A DNA stretch of 64,000 bases from JAEZBP01 sp963832725 (GTDB taxonomy: Bacteria; Myxococcota_A; Polyangia; Polyangiales; Sandaracinaceae). Shown in pieces: positions 38,946-47,838 of the stretch. Positions within the stretch are counted from its first letter, which is position 1, and each line of letters starts with the position of its first letter. The notes beneath the pieces are model-generated. The model had not been told where the DNA came from. It saw nothing but the letters and a program-made list of their open reading frames with translations, and made no database searches. The position numbers were made by a program, and so were the translations under genes. The stretch covers positions 2,728,001 to 2,792,000 of the forward strand of contig CAWHVG010000005.1 of NCBI GenBank assembly GCA_963832725.1, written 5' to 3'.

Positions 38946-41900
38946 ATGCGCCCTCCGCGCGACGTCGACCGACCGACGCTCTTGATGGTCGGCAGCGGCG
39001 ATCCGATCGACGAAGCGTTGAAGGTCGCGCTGGACCGTCACGGGCTCTTCGTGGAGGCCGTGCCGCTTGAGGAGCTGCGCGGCTCGGTCCAGCTCACGGC
39101 GCCGGACCTGATCCTCCTTCTCGGCGACGCGGCGGAGGATGGCGGCGTGGCAGCGCTGACGGTGCTCGGTGGCGACGCCTCGAGCGCGGCGGTGCCTGTC
39201 GTGTTGCTGGCGCCGGACGCCCGCCTCGAGAGCCGGATGTACGCCTTCCGGCACGGCGCCATGGCGGTGGTGCCCCGGAGCGCCAGCGCGGACGCCGTGG
39301 CCCGCAAGGTGGCCGGCCTCAGCAAGGAGCTGTCTACCCACTTCGAGGAGAAGACGGGGGAGATTGGCGAGGCCACCTTCGACGAGCTGGTCGACCTCGT
39401 GAAGAAGGAGCTGCGGAGCGGGATCCTCTCGGTCCACGCCCCGAACCACAAGGGCGGCCCGATGCGGGTCGTCCTCGGCGCCGGCCGGCCGGTCGCGCAG
39501 GCCGTGCAGGAGTTCGTCGCGCGCCTCAAGCCGCACATCGCCGCCGCGGGCGATTCGGCGATGTACTACCAGTTCCACACCAGCGCCGGCGGACCGGTGG
39601 AGCTGCTCGACATGGACGGGGCCGGCGGCGACGTGCAGGTGCTGCGCGAGCTGCGGATCCTGCTGGTCGACGACGATCCGGCGCGGGCCGACACGCTGGC
39701 GCAGGAGCTGCGGGCTCGGGGCGCCATCGTCTTCGTCACCGACACGCACGGCCGCGGCCTGGAGCGCGCGGTCGGGCTGGACCCGCAGGTGGCCATCGTG
39801 GACGCCGCGGGGCTGGAGGGGCCGGGGTTCGAGGTGGTGCGCTCGCTGCGCAAGGACCTCCGGCTGCGCTGGGCGTCGATCCTGATCGCGCCCTGGGACG
39901 AGATCTGGCCGCGCGGGGCGGCGATGCCGGACATCGAGAAGCTGGCCTCGCGGATGGAGCCGCTCCTGGTGCCGGAGCGGGATCTGACCGAGCGCGCCGG
40001 CGGCAAAGAGGCCTTCGATCTGCGGCTCGAGTCGATGGGCCCGGGCCGGATGCTGCGGATCCTCGTCGAGTCGGGCGCGACCTTCCACGTCACGGTCCGC
40101 AACCCGAAAGCCGTCGTGCAGGTGGACTTGGCGCAGGGGCTGCTCGTCGGCGCCCAGGCGCGCACCAAGGACGAGCAGGACGTGGAGGGCACCGCCGCCC
40201 TGGCCGCCCTGCTCTCGCTCGGCTCGGGACGCGTCCACGTGGAGCGGCGGGCCAACCCGGCCTTCGCCAACGTGATGACACCGGTGGACGAGGCGCTCAG
40301 CGTGGCCTCGACCGAGCGCTCGGTGGTGCCGCTCTCGACGCCGCCGGAGTCGGGAGGCAGGGCGCTGCCGCGGAGCGCGCTGCCCGAGCCGAAGCGGAAA
40401 GCGCAGCCCGCGGCCGGGGCCAGCCACCCCGAGCCCGAGCCGCCGCCGGCCAGCGGCGACATGAAATGGGGCAACAGCGGCGACTTCCCCGTCATCGGAG
40501 ACGACGACGACGACGGCGAAGAGGTCTCGGCGCAGACGCAGATCAAGGATTTGGCGGGGCTGGCCATGGCCGGCGAAGCCTTCCTCGACGAGTCGGCCCG
40601 GACGGTCAGGCCGCCCGAGCCCCACGTTCCGCCGGAGGCAGTGCCGACGCCGAAGCCGCCTCCGCCCGTTTCCGGTGGGCCGGTCTCCGCGAACGAGCGC
40701 ACGCGTCCCGCGCGGCGGCGCCGCTCCACGCTGGTCATGGGCGCGCCCACCGTGCCGGACGCTCCGCCGGCGCCGAGCGCCGCCATCCCGCCCAAGCCGC
40801 CGGGGCTCCAAGGAGGCGCGCTCCCGCCCGAGCCGCCGGGGCTTCCCGGAGGCGCGCTCCCAGCCAAGCCGCCCTCCGGCGCGCTCCCGCCGGAGCTTCC
40901 CGCCGCCGCGCCTCCCGAGGAGCCGCCCGCGCTCTCGGACGCCGGCGTCGACCCGAACGCCGCATCCGAACCGGCGGACATCGGGGTCGAGCTCCCGAGC
41001 GAGTTGGAGGAGATCGATGCGCTGGTCGCGGAGGCGCCAGCCGGTCCAGCCGCGGTCTTCGAGGACGCGGCCGGTGATCCGGAAGTCAGTGAGAGCCCTT
41101 CGGCGCTCCTTACGCCGGTGGCGTCGAGCGCGCCGGTGCCCGCGTCCGTCGTCGAGTCACCTCCTCGACGTGGCTTCGCGCGCACGCTGGGCACGATCTG
41201 CGTCGTGGCCGCGTCGGTCGTGCTCGTCGCCGTGCTCGGCCTCATCGGCTACAGCCACTCCGGCTGGCATCGCCCCGAGCTCGACCGCGCGCTGGTGCTG
41301 CTCGGCGCCGCGCCCGCTGCCACCCGAGGCGGGTCCACGGACACGCTCGGCGAGAACGGCGAGGCGGACGCCGAGAATCACGAGGCGGACCCCGAAAACC
41401 ACCAGGCGGACCCCGAAAACCACCAGCCGGACCCCGAAAACCACCAGGCGGACCCCGAAAACCGCCAGGCAGACCCCGAAAACCGCCAGGCAGACCCCGA
41501 AAACCGCCAGGCAGACCCCGAAAACCGCCAGGCGGACCCCGAAAACCGCCAGGCGGACCCCGAAAACCGCCAGGCGGACCCCGAAAACCGCCAGGCAGAC
41601 CCCGAAAATGGCCCGGCAGACACCGAAAACGGCCCGGCAGACACCGAAAACGGCCCGGCAGACACCGAAAATGGCCCGGCAGACACCGAAAATGGCCCGG
41701 CCGACACCGAAAATGGCCCGGCCGACACCGAAAACGGTCCGGCCGACACCGAAAACGGCCCGGCCGCGGATGAACACGACGAGGAAGGCACCGACGTCGA
41801 CGACCTGCTCCGCCGAGCGCGCAGCGCGGGCAACGACGACCTGTCCGAACGCCTCTACCGCCGGATCCTGCAGCTCGACGAGCACGAGCACCACGCCATG

Positions 41901-42122
41901 GTCGGCCTCGCGCGCATCCTGATGGACCGCGGCGAGAACGACGAGGCGGCCACCCTCTTCCGCGGCGCCGTCCGCCGTCGACCGCGGCGGGCCATCTACC
42001 GCGTCTGGCTGGGTGACGCGCGCGCCGGTTCGGGCGACACCGCCGGCGCCCGGCGTGAATGGCAGCGGGCCCTCGAGCTCGACCCCGACAACCGGCTCGC
42101 CCAGCAGCGCCTCGGCCAGTGA
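38946..42122 (+). CDS. Double receiver-like / DUF4388-like protein with TM helix, (ADPENRQ)n repeat and TPR tail
   Basis: From ATG 38946 the protein has 1,058 residues; GTG 38925 is an alternative, but a GAATC between them makes that frame uncertain. Order: a receiver-like fold without an obvious phospho-Asp (TLLMVGSGDPIDEALK), a DUF4388-like region (FDELVDLVKKELRSGILSVH), a second receiver (LRILLVDDDPARADTLAQEL) with degenerate VAIVDAAGLEG, a second DUF4388-like part, and a long Pro/Gly/Glu linker. Then one TM helix (TICVVAASVVLVAVLGLIGY, about residue 755), 19 heptads at 41361-41759, and two to three TPR units. A cytoplasmic sensory part is thus tied to an extracytoplasmic TPR domain on a charged stalk. 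Its stop overlaps the next start (GTGA). Confidence 0.85.
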   Translation: MRPPRDVDRPTLLMVGSGDPIDEALKVALDRHGLFVEAVPLEELRGSVQLTAPDLILLLGDAAEDGGVAALTVLGGDASSAAVPVVLLAPDARLESRMYAFRHGAMAVVPRSASADAVARKVAGLSKELSTHFEEKTGEIGEATFDELVDLVKKELRSGILSVHAPNHKGGPMRVVLGAGRPVAQAVQEFVARLKPHIAAAGDSAMYYQFHTSAGGPVELLDMDGAGGDVQVLRELRILLVDDDPARADTLAQELRARGAIVFVTDTHGRGLERAVGLDPQVAIVDAAGLEGPGFEVVRSLRKDLRLRWASILIAPWDEIWPRGAAMPDIEKLASRMEPLLVPERDLTERAGGKEAFDLRLESMGPGRMLRILVESGATFHVTVRNPKAVVQVDLAQGLLVGAQARTKDEQDVEGTAALAALLSLGSGRVHVERRANPAFANVMTPVDEALSVASTERSVVPLSTPPESGGRALPRSALPEPKRKAQPAAGASHPEPEPPPASGDMKWGNSGDFPVIGDDDDDGEEVSAQTQIKDLAGLAMAGEAFLDESARTVRPPEPHVPPEAVPTPKPPPPVSGGPVSANERTRPARRRRSTLVMGAPTVPDAPPAPSAAIPPKPPGLQGGALPPEPPGLPGGALPAKPPSGALPPELPAAAPPEEPPALSDAGVDPNAASEPADIGVELPSELEEIDALVAEAPAGPAAVFEDAAGDPEVSESPSALLTPVASSAPVPASVVESPPRRGFARTLGTICVVAASVVLVAVLGLIGYSHSGWHRPELDRALVLLGAAPAATRGGSTDTLGENGEADAENHEADPENHQADPENHQPDPENHQADPENRQADPENRQADPENRQADPENRQADPENRQADPENRQADPENRQADPENGPADTENGPADTENGPADTENGPADTENGPADTENGPADTENGPADTENGPAADEHDEEGTDVDDLLRRARSAGNDDLSERLYRRILQLDEHEHHAMVGLARILMDRGENDEAATLFRGAVRRRPRRAIYRVWLGDARAGSGDTAGARREWQRALELDPDNRLAQQRLGQ
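41361..41759 (+). repeat. Coding 21-bp tandem repeat, 19 heptad units (QADPENR / PADTENG)
   Basis: Nineteen 21-bp units in frame. Four leading variants (ENH type) are followed by seven QADPENR, one hybrid QADPENG and seven PADTENG. The period is exact and nucleotide identity between neighbours is near complete, so the array looks recently expanded. The encoded stalk is strongly acidic, Asn/Pro-rich and probably extended. Confidence 0.95.
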
Positions 42123-42589
42123 GCAAGAAGAAGCGTCAGCCCTGCCCCTGCGGGAGCGGCCAGGACCTGCGCACCTGCTGCGAGCCCTTCCACGACGGCG
42201 CCGAGCCGCCGGACCCGGCCGCGCTGGTCCGCTCGCGCTTCAGCGCCTTCGCGCTCGGCGAGGGCGCGTACCTCCACCGCACGCTGCACCCCGACCACCC
42301 GCTCCGAGCCCGCGCCGAAGCGGACGTCGTCCGCGAGCTCGCCCGCGCCCGCCAACAGCTCCGCTACCGCGCGCTGACCATCCACGAGGTCGAGGTCGAC
42401 GGCGACCAAGCCCGCGTCCTCTTCACCGCCCGCGTCTTCGAGAAGGGCCGCGACCGCTCCTTCACCGAGCTCTCGCGCTTCTTCCGCACCGGCGAAGGCT
42501 GGCGCTACCTCGACGGCGACCTGATGCCCGCGAGCGAGCTCGACGACGAAGCGCTGACGATCGCCGCGTTCGAATCCCGCGTCGAGTGA
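42119..42589 (+). CDS. ychJ: YchJ-family SEC-C motif protein
   Basis: 156 residues from GTG 42119, which overlaps the previous stop as GTGA. The N-terminal zinc-binding SEC-C motif is complete (CPCGSGQDLRTCC). An NTF2-like domain follows with RSRFSAFALGEGAYLHRTLHP and GEGWRYLDG, standard for the UPF0225/YchJ family. Its cellular role is not settled. Translational coupling to the receiver/TPR gene suggests shared transcription. A GTTCGAATCCCGC stretch near its end is coding and not a tRNA arm. Confidence 0.92.
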   Translation: MSKKKRQPCPCGSGQDLRTCCEPFHDGAEPPDPAALVRSRFSAFALGEGAYLHRTLHPDHPLRARAEADVVRELARARQQLRYRALTIHEVEVDGDQARVLFTARVFEKGRDRSFTELSRFFRTGEGWRYLDGDLMPASELDDEALTIAAFESRVE

Positions 42590-42905
42590 CGACGCCAGCG
42601 CGCCGACCTGGCCGCGAGCGAGGCCGGCGAGAATCCGAGCAGGAGCAGCGCCAGCGCCCGGAGCGCGTTCCGCATCCCGCCACGGCAGAGAGCCCCTCGG
42701 CGCCGGCCCGGAGACGCACTCGATCGCCGGGCTCGGCGGGTGGTGGGGCCCGCTCCGGGGTCCGGCGCGAGCGGCGAGCGTGAGCCCCGCGACGCACGAA
42801 AGCCAAAGTCTCGTCATCTCGCCTTCATACGGACACGGCCCGGTGCTGCTGCCCCGCGAGCCCGGGGCGGTGAACGGCATGTCGGAGCGTGCTATCGCAT
42901 GGCGC
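42590..42905. other. Gene-free stretch, 316 bp
   Basis: No ORF with coding bias; the upstream in-frame extension of the next gene (ATG 42780, 42879) lies here but its residues look non-conserved. Nothing regulatory recognised. Confidence 0.35.
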
Positions 42906-43349
42906 ATGTCGGACGAGCTGCCCCTCTACTGGACCGAATCGCAGACCGCTGGCTTCGTCGCCGCGCTCAACCAGAGCGCCGAGTTCCAGAAGGCGGCGCG
43001 CAAGTTCGACGGCGACATCGTCTTCCGCTGCCTCGACCACCCGGACGGCGCGGACATCGAGGTCGTCTACGCGATCCGACGGGGCCCGGTGACCATGCAG
43101 TGGCGCGGCGAGCCCTCGCCCTCGAGCGCGCTGCGGAACGCGCCCTTCGACAAGAAGCGCGCCTTCGCCCGCACCACCGCCCCCTTCTCCGTCTGGGTCA
43201 AGCTCGACCGCGGCGAGATGAACGTCGTGCAAGCGATCGCCTCGCCCGACTATCACGTCGAAGGACCCAAGCTGAAGATCATGGCCAACATCGGCGTGTT
43301 CAACGCCATGAGCGCGGTCGCCTCCAAGATGCCCAAGCGATACGCGTGA
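42906..43349 (+). CDS. SCP2/sterol-carrier-like domain protein
   Basis: 147 residues from ATG 42906 (MSDELPLYWTESQTAGF); ATGs at 42879 and 42780 are longer alternatives. The alpha-beta pattern (FVAALNQSAEFQKAARKFDG, DIEVVYAIRRGPVTMQW, FSVWVKLDRGEMNVVQAIAS, KIMANIGVFNAMSAVASKMP) resembles single-domain SCP2 lipid-binding proteins. The assignment rests on this pattern, with no catalytic residues to check. No signal peptide. A 16-bp perfect palindrome lies 9 bp after the stop. Confidence 0.6.
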   Translation: MSDELPLYWTESQTAGFVAALNQSAEFQKAARKFDGDIVFRCLDHPDGADIEVVYAIRRGPVTMQWRGEPSPSSALRNAPFDKKRAFARTTAPFSVWVKLDRGEMNVVQAIASPDYHVEGPKLKIMANIGVFNAMSAVASKMPKRYA

Positions 43350-43673
43350 GACGCGGCGGATCCGCGCGGATCCAGGCTGCCACGTGAATTGCGCGTCGTG
43401 TGTCGGGTCCCGGGAGCGCCACGGACGCCCTTGCGCGCGTACCTGCCACTCGCGACGACACTCGTAATTCTGGTACACAGTGGTCGTTTGGTCGTATCCG
43501 GGCGCGCGTCGGATGCGTTGGTCGTACGCGCGGGTCGCGACTGACATCGTGGTCACATTGCGCAGATCGTTCGTTTGAGGGGGCCGGGCGCGCGGAGGCA
43601 TGGCGACTCCCGCCGCGGGTTCACGTTCCGCCCGCTGCTGCGCGACAGGCCCGCCCGGAGCATGCTCGTTCGC
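43350..43673. other. Less GC-biased intergenic stretch
   Basis: 324 bp with lower GC than its surroundings and the repeated word TTGGTCGTA (around 43490 and 43519). It probably holds the promoter of the following gene; no consensus element is firm. Confidence 0.35.
43358..43373. repeat. 16-bp perfect palindrome GGATCCGCGCGGATCC
   Basis: Located 9 bp after the stop of the SCP2-like gene. It can fold as a GC-rich hairpin but no T-run follows, so a rho-independent terminator is only possible. Confidence 0.5.
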
Positions 43674-44393
43674 ATGAACGGGACGCCCTACAGCCCCGCG
43701 TGGCCGCACGGACGGCTCACGCCCTTTCTCGACGAGCTCTGGTACGTGATGGGGACCAACCGAGTGCATCACGCCGGCGTCGATCTGCAGACGAGCCGCA
43801 CGATGCTGGTCGTCCGAGACGGCGAGGCCCTCACCCTGGTCAACACGGTCCGGCTCGACGACGAAGGCCTGCGCGCGCTCGACGCGCTCGGCACGGTTCG
43901 CGACGTCGTGCGCCTCGGGGCCTTCCACGGGCGCGACGATCCCTTCTACCGCGACCGCTACCGCGCGACGCTCTGGGCCGTGCCCGGCAGCGCGCACGCC
44001 GACTCCCGCCCCGAGGACCGCGCCATCGTCGACGGCGGCGCGCTCTCCATCGGGCGCGCCCACGTCTTCGCCAGCGCCCGTCACCCCGAGGCGGCGCTCC
44101 TCCTCGATCGTTCGGGCGGCGTGCTCGTGACCTGCGACGCGGTGCAGAGCTGGTCGCACGTCGACGAGCTCTTCTCGCCCGAGACCGGCGCGGCGTTCGA
44201 GGCGCGGGGGCTCATCCGCCCCGCCAACGTGCCGAGCACCTGGCTGGAAGCGTGCGCGCCCGACCGCACCGACTTCGAACGTCTGCTCGCGCTCCCTTTC
44301 CGCCACCTCGTCAGCGCGCACGGCGAGCCGCTCCTCGAGGACGCGCACGAGCGCCTCGAAGAGAGTGTCCGCCGGACCTTCGCCCCTCGCTGA
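43674..44393 (+). CDS. MBL-fold-like protein lacking the metal-binding HxHxDH motif
   Basis: 239 residues from ATG 43674 (MNGTPYSPAWPHGRLTPFLD); ATG 43662 is four codons longer. Strand patterns TMLVVRDGEALTLVNTVRL, DVVRLGAFHGRDDPFYRDRY, ARHPEAALLLDRSGGVLVTCDAVQSW and FRHLVSAHGEPLL resemble the metallo-beta-lactamase fold. The canonical HxHxDH is replaced by GAFHGRDD, so one His/Asp cluster remains and catalysis is uncertain. I recall a conserved bacterial family of this type with unknown function. Confidence 0.7.
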   Translation: MNGTPYSPAWPHGRLTPFLDELWYVMGTNRVHHAGVDLQTSRTMLVVRDGEALTLVNTVRLDDEGLRALDALGTVRDVVRLGAFHGRDDPFYRDRYRATLWAVPGSAHADSRPEDRAIVDGGALSIGRAHVFASARHPEAALLLDRSGGVLVTCDAVQSWSHVDELFSPETGAAFEARGLIRPANVPSTWLEACAPDRTDFERLLALPFRHLVSAHGEPLLEDAHERLEESVRRTFAPR

Positions 44394-44670
44394 GCCGACG
44401 GAGCTGTGGACGCCGCCTCGACGCGCCCGACTCCCGCCGCCAGGCCAAACGGCGACTCGCCACGGCGGACACGGAAGGCTCGCGGAGAGTCGCGGCGGCC
44501 GAGCCCGTGGGCGGTTGCCGTCCGCTCGAGCCACAGGGGCCTGCGCGGGAAGCTTCGTTCGTAGACGGGTCTGCCGGAGCGCTTCGCGGGGGCCGCATTC
44601 GAACACGCGCTCGTCGCACTTCGCGCGGGGGCTCGGGAACCGAGGCTTTGGTGCCTTCAGTCGGGCGCCC

Positions 44671-46254
44671 TCACCGCCTCGCGCGGCGCGTGAGGAGGGC
44701 CAGCGCCGCGACGCCGAGCATGAGCAGGATGGCACTTCCTGGTCCCCTTCCCGGAGCGGCCGCGCACAGGCCCGAGTCGCTCGGTGCAGCAGGCGGCGAG
44801 GCGGGGGGAGACGCGGCGGGCGGCGCAGGCGTGGCCGTCGCAGGCGTGGCCGTCGCGGCGGCGGCCGGTGGTTCCGGCGCCTGCCCCGGCGAGGGCGCGG
44901 CAGGCTGGGGCTCGCTCTCCGCCGGATGCGGCGGCCAGCCCGGCGGCGGGCTCGATCCGGGCTCGATGCCGAGCGACGGGATCGGCTCCAGGATCGCCTG
45001 GCCCGGCCAGATATCGTCGCTCCCGCTCGACATCGACTCGCTCGTCGCCCAGCGGTTCGCGATGCGACGCTGCGCGCCGGGCCCAGGGCAGGCGTCGTGC
45101 CTGACGACGTAGCGGACGTGGAAGGCGTTCTGTCCGTGCCCGCCCGGCGTCCACAACCCCGGCTCGGACCACCGCCGGAAGAGCCGGAGCGGCGGCGCCG
45201 GCCGCAACGTGAGGTCGTCCGACAGGTCCTTGCCGTAGCGATGCCGGATGCGGGTCAGCGTCCACGTCCTCGATCGACGACCTCGCTCGTCCGCGAGCCC
45301 CAGCTCCCGGACCTCGGTCCGCGGCACGTGGAACCCCAGCCGATGCGCGTACTCGGTGATGGCCGCGCCCGGCGTTCGCTGGAAGATCGCGTCGGAGATC
45401 CCGCGATAGAGATCCGCGAAGCTGCCGCCGATGTCCGGCCGCAACAGGATGTCCGTCGGCGCCACCTCGTTCGGCCGGTTCGCCAGCTCGTAGCGCCCCT
45501 CCGGCGAGAGCACGTAGAGCAGCAGCTCCTGCTCGCCCGGGCTGTTCAGCGTGCCGAGCCGCACCGGAACGCGCAGCTCGGTGGACTCGTACTCGAGCTG
45601 GATTGGCGAGAGCACCATCGCGTCTCCGAGCCGATGCGCGCGTGAGGGATTGACCTTCGCCAGCACGAAGCGGTGGCCGGTCTCGATGTACCCGCGAAGC
45701 ACGCTCACCGCGCGGTCGGGCAGGTCGAGCCCCCGCGCGCGCAAGAACGTCAGCAGCCCCGCCGACTCGCTCGCGCTCAGCATGGTCACGTCGTACTCGT
45801 CGACCGCCCACTGGTCCTCGATCACGACGCCGTCGTCCTCGAACATCGCGCCCGCTCGCCGGCGACCGTGGGCCGAGCCGAACACGCTGCCCGATGGCAT
45901 CGTGCGCGGACGGCGAGAGCAATCCGGCCAGACGTGCCGCACACGCGGCGCGGTGTGCCGGTCGAGCCGGCGGAAGACCGTCCCGCTGACCGTCCGCACG
46001 TCGTCGCGCGAGATTGAGGTGGGCACCGGGATGACCATGGAGAGCTCCACCGCCGGTCCGCGATACGCCGCCTCGATGGTCACCACCGTCCGCGTCCCGT
46101 CGCGGAGCACGAACACGGCCGAGGAGGGGCTGTAGCTCTCGTCCGCCACGAGGCTCCGCTCGACCGGCCTCCGCAACATGCAGAAGCAGGACGCCTGGGC
46201 GGTCGAGGTGACGCTCGCGACGGCGAGCGCGGCGAGGACGAAACGCGCGGTCAT
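44671..46254 (-). CDS. DUF2330 protein with MYXO-CTERM-like tail
   Basis: 527 residues. Signal peptide MTARFVLAALAVASVTSTAQA is followed by the Cys pair CFCM and the DUF2330 pattern: FVLRDGTRTVVTIEAAYRG, SMVIPVPTSISRDDVRTV, MLSASESAGLLTFLRARG, and FVLAKVNPSRA. A Pro/Ala-rich linker of about 70 residues leads to a sorting-type tail (SDSGLCAAAPGRGPG, hydrophobic AILLMLGVAALALL, TRRARR). The tail suggests surface anchoring in myxobacteria. The function of DUF2330 is unknown. It is 163 bp from the end of the histidine-kinase gene, on the same strand. Confidence 0.88.
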   Translation of the reverse strand: MTARFVLAALAVASVTSTAQASCFCMLRRPVERSLVADESYSPSSAVFVLRDGTRTVVTIEAAYRGPAVELSMVIPVPTSISRDDVRTVSGTVFRRLDRHTAPRVRHVWPDCSRRPRTMPSGSVFGSAHGRRRAGAMFEDDGVVIEDQWAVDEYDVTMLSASESAGLLTFLRARGLDLPDRAVSVLRGYIETGHRFVLAKVNPSRAHRLGDAMVLSPIQLEYESTELRVPVRLGTLNSPGEQELLLYVLSPEGRYELANRPNEVAPTDILLRPDIGGSFADLYRGISDAIFQRTPGAAITEYAHRLGFHVPRTEVRELGLADERGRRSRTWTLTRIRHRYGKDLSDDLTLRPAPPLRLFRRWSEPGLWTPGGHGQNAFHVRYVVRHDACPGPGAQRRIANRWATSESMSSGSDDIWPGQAILEPIPSLGIEPGSSPPPGWPPHPAESEPQPAAPSPGQAPEPPAAAATATPATATPAPPAASPPASPPAAPSDSGLCAAAPGRGPGSAILLMLGVAALALLTRRARR

Positions 46255-46417
46255 GCCCTCCCTGTGCCCACGAGAGACGGATTCGTGACCGGCGAAGAGG
46301 AGATTCGGTCGAGCCGGTCACTCCACGCTGCGCTCGCTCGAGCTGGTCACTCCACGCTGCGCTCTCGAACGAAGCTGTCCGGCGGGACCGCCTTCGCGCC
46401 GAAGCCCCGCGCCGAGC

Positions 46418-47755
46418 TCAGGCCGTGGCGATCGAGAAGAGCACCCGGGCGCCGCCGCCCTCGATGTCCTCGATCCACGCGCGCCCGCCGTGGGCCTCGG
46501 CGATGCGTCGGACCAGCGCCAGCCCGAGGCCGAGGGACGCGCCCGCGCGGTGGGCGCCGCGATAGAAAGGCTCGAAGACCTTCTCGCGCTCCTCGGGACC
46601 GAACCCGGGCCCCCGATCCTCGACCGCGAACACGACCTCGTCCTTCTCGAAGCGCAGCTCGAGCGCCTCGACGCCGCGACCGTGCCCCTGCGCGTTCACC
46701 AGCAGGTTCGCCAGCGCCCGCGCCACCAGTGTCGGGTCGGCCGAGAACCCGCGCGGCGTGCCCTCCACCGCCAGCCGATCGCTCTGCAGATCCACCCGCT
46801 CCAGCGCCCGCTCGGCCAGCTCGACGCCGTCCACCTCCGACGCCTCCAGCGTGCCGAACTCGACGCGGGAGCTCGCCAGGAGCTGCCCCACCAGCGCGTC
46901 GACCTCCAGCACCTCGCGCTCGACGTCGTCCACGGGCACGCTCTCGGCCCGCTCGCGCATCATCTCCAGCATCACCCGCAGATGGCCGAGCGGCGTGCGC
47001 AGCTCGTGGCTCACCGCCGCCAGAAGCTCGCGCTGATCGGCGAGCTGCTTCTCGATGCGGGCCGCCATCTCGTTCAGGGTCACGCCCAGCATCCCGAGCT
47101 CGCCATGACGCTGCGGCGAGAGGTTCGTGCGCGCGCTGAGATCGCCCTCTCCGATCTGCCGCGCCATCCCCTCGAGGTGCCGGAGCGGTTTCAAGAGCCG
47201 TCGGGCCAGGATCCCCGACGCGGCCCACAGGATCGCGATGGCCACCAAGAGCGCGAGCGCGAAGCGGATACCGCCGCCGGGATAGGGCTTCCCGCAGACC
47301 TCCAGCGTGCCCAGCGTCGTCCCCCGGCGTGCGACCGGGATCCGCAGCCACGCCTCGTCGCACTCGCGCCCGGCCCGCAGGAGGACGTCGCCGCGCGCAT
47401 CGAGCAGCGTGGCGTCGAGGTGGAGCTCGTCGTGCAGATCCCGCACGAAGCGGTCGCGCGCCGCCGGGTCGTCCCAGACCTCGGCGATCCGGGATGAGAC
47501 GAAGCGCTGCAGCCCTTCCGCTTCGCGCCGCCAGCGGTCGGACGGCGACAGCGCCTGAAAGAGCACGCCCACCACGATGGCCGTGAACACGATCGAGGCG
47601 CCGAACCAGAAGAAGATGCGCCGCTGCAGGCGCGGGTGAACGCGCTCGAAGCGGGAATGGAAACGGCAGTGCGCCTCGCGCGCCCACGACGGACCGTGAC
47701 CATGGGTGCCGTGCTGAGGGTGCCCGTGATGAGGATGCCGGTGCCGGTGTCTCAT
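46418..47755 (-). CDS. Sensor histidine kinase with His-rich cytoplasmic N-terminus
   Basis: From ATG 47755, 445 residues. The first 40 residues are extraordinarily His-rich (MRHRHRHPHHGHPQHGTHGH), a plausible metal-binding tail. TM1 (FFWFGASIVFTAIVVGVLF), a periplasmic sensor loop of about 100 residues with two Cys, TM2 (FALALLVAIAILWAASG), HAMP, HisKA (AAVSHELRTPLGHLRVM) and HATPase (NLLVNAQGHG, DRGPGFG, LGLGLALVRRIAEAHGG) follow. N-box Asn is present. Cognate response regulator is immediately upstream. The ATG is a duplicated copy of a start at 47838; see the separate repeat. Confidence 0.92.
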   Translation of the reverse strand: MRHRHRHPHHGHPQHGTHGHGPSWAREAHCRFHSRFERVHPRLQRRIFFWFGASIVFTAIVVGVLFQALSPSDRWRREAEGLQRFVSSRIAEVWDDPAARDRFVRDLHDELHLDATLLDARGDVLLRAGRECDEAWLRIPVARRGTTLGTLEVCGKPYPGGGIRFALALLVAIAILWAASGILARRLLKPLRHLEGMARQIGEGDLSARTNLSPQRHGELGMLGVTLNEMAARIEKQLADQRELLAAVSHELRTPLGHLRVMLEMMRERAESVPVDDVEREVLEVDALVGQLLASSRVEFGTLEASEVDGVELAERALERVDLQSDRLAVEGTPRGFSADPTLVARALANLLVNAQGHGRGVEALELRFEKDEVVFAVEDRGPGFGPEEREKVFEPFYRGAHRAGASLGLGLALVRRIAEAHGGRAWIEDIEGGGARVLFSIATA

Positions 47756-47838
47756 GCGCCGTCTCGAACGAAGACGTAGCCCAGGAGAGTCCACCGCGGA
47801 CCGTGACCGTGACGAGAGTGCCGGTGGCAGGTTCTCAT
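47752..47838 (-). repeat. 83-bp tandem duplication across the regulator/kinase junction
   Basis: The words surrounding the regulator stop (CTTCGTTCGAGACGGCGCAT) recur 83 bp later at the kinase start. The leftover first copy is a 28-codon ORF (47838 to 47752). It starts as the kinase does (MRTCHRHSRHGHGP, His-rich) and ends as the regulator does (GYVFVRDGA, stop). The regulator stop and this ATG overlap as ATGA, which was probably the original coupling. Confidence 0.85.

Noticed and set aside
41157..41894. Antisense ORF reading VFGVCLAVFGVRL repeats over the heptad array
   Set aside because: It is the reverse complement of the 21-bp coding repeat; the sense frame has domains on both sides.
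42568..42580. GTTCGAATCCCGC resembling a tRNA T-arm
   Set aside because: No matching acceptor, D or anticodon arms within 80 bp; it is the 3' end of ychJ.
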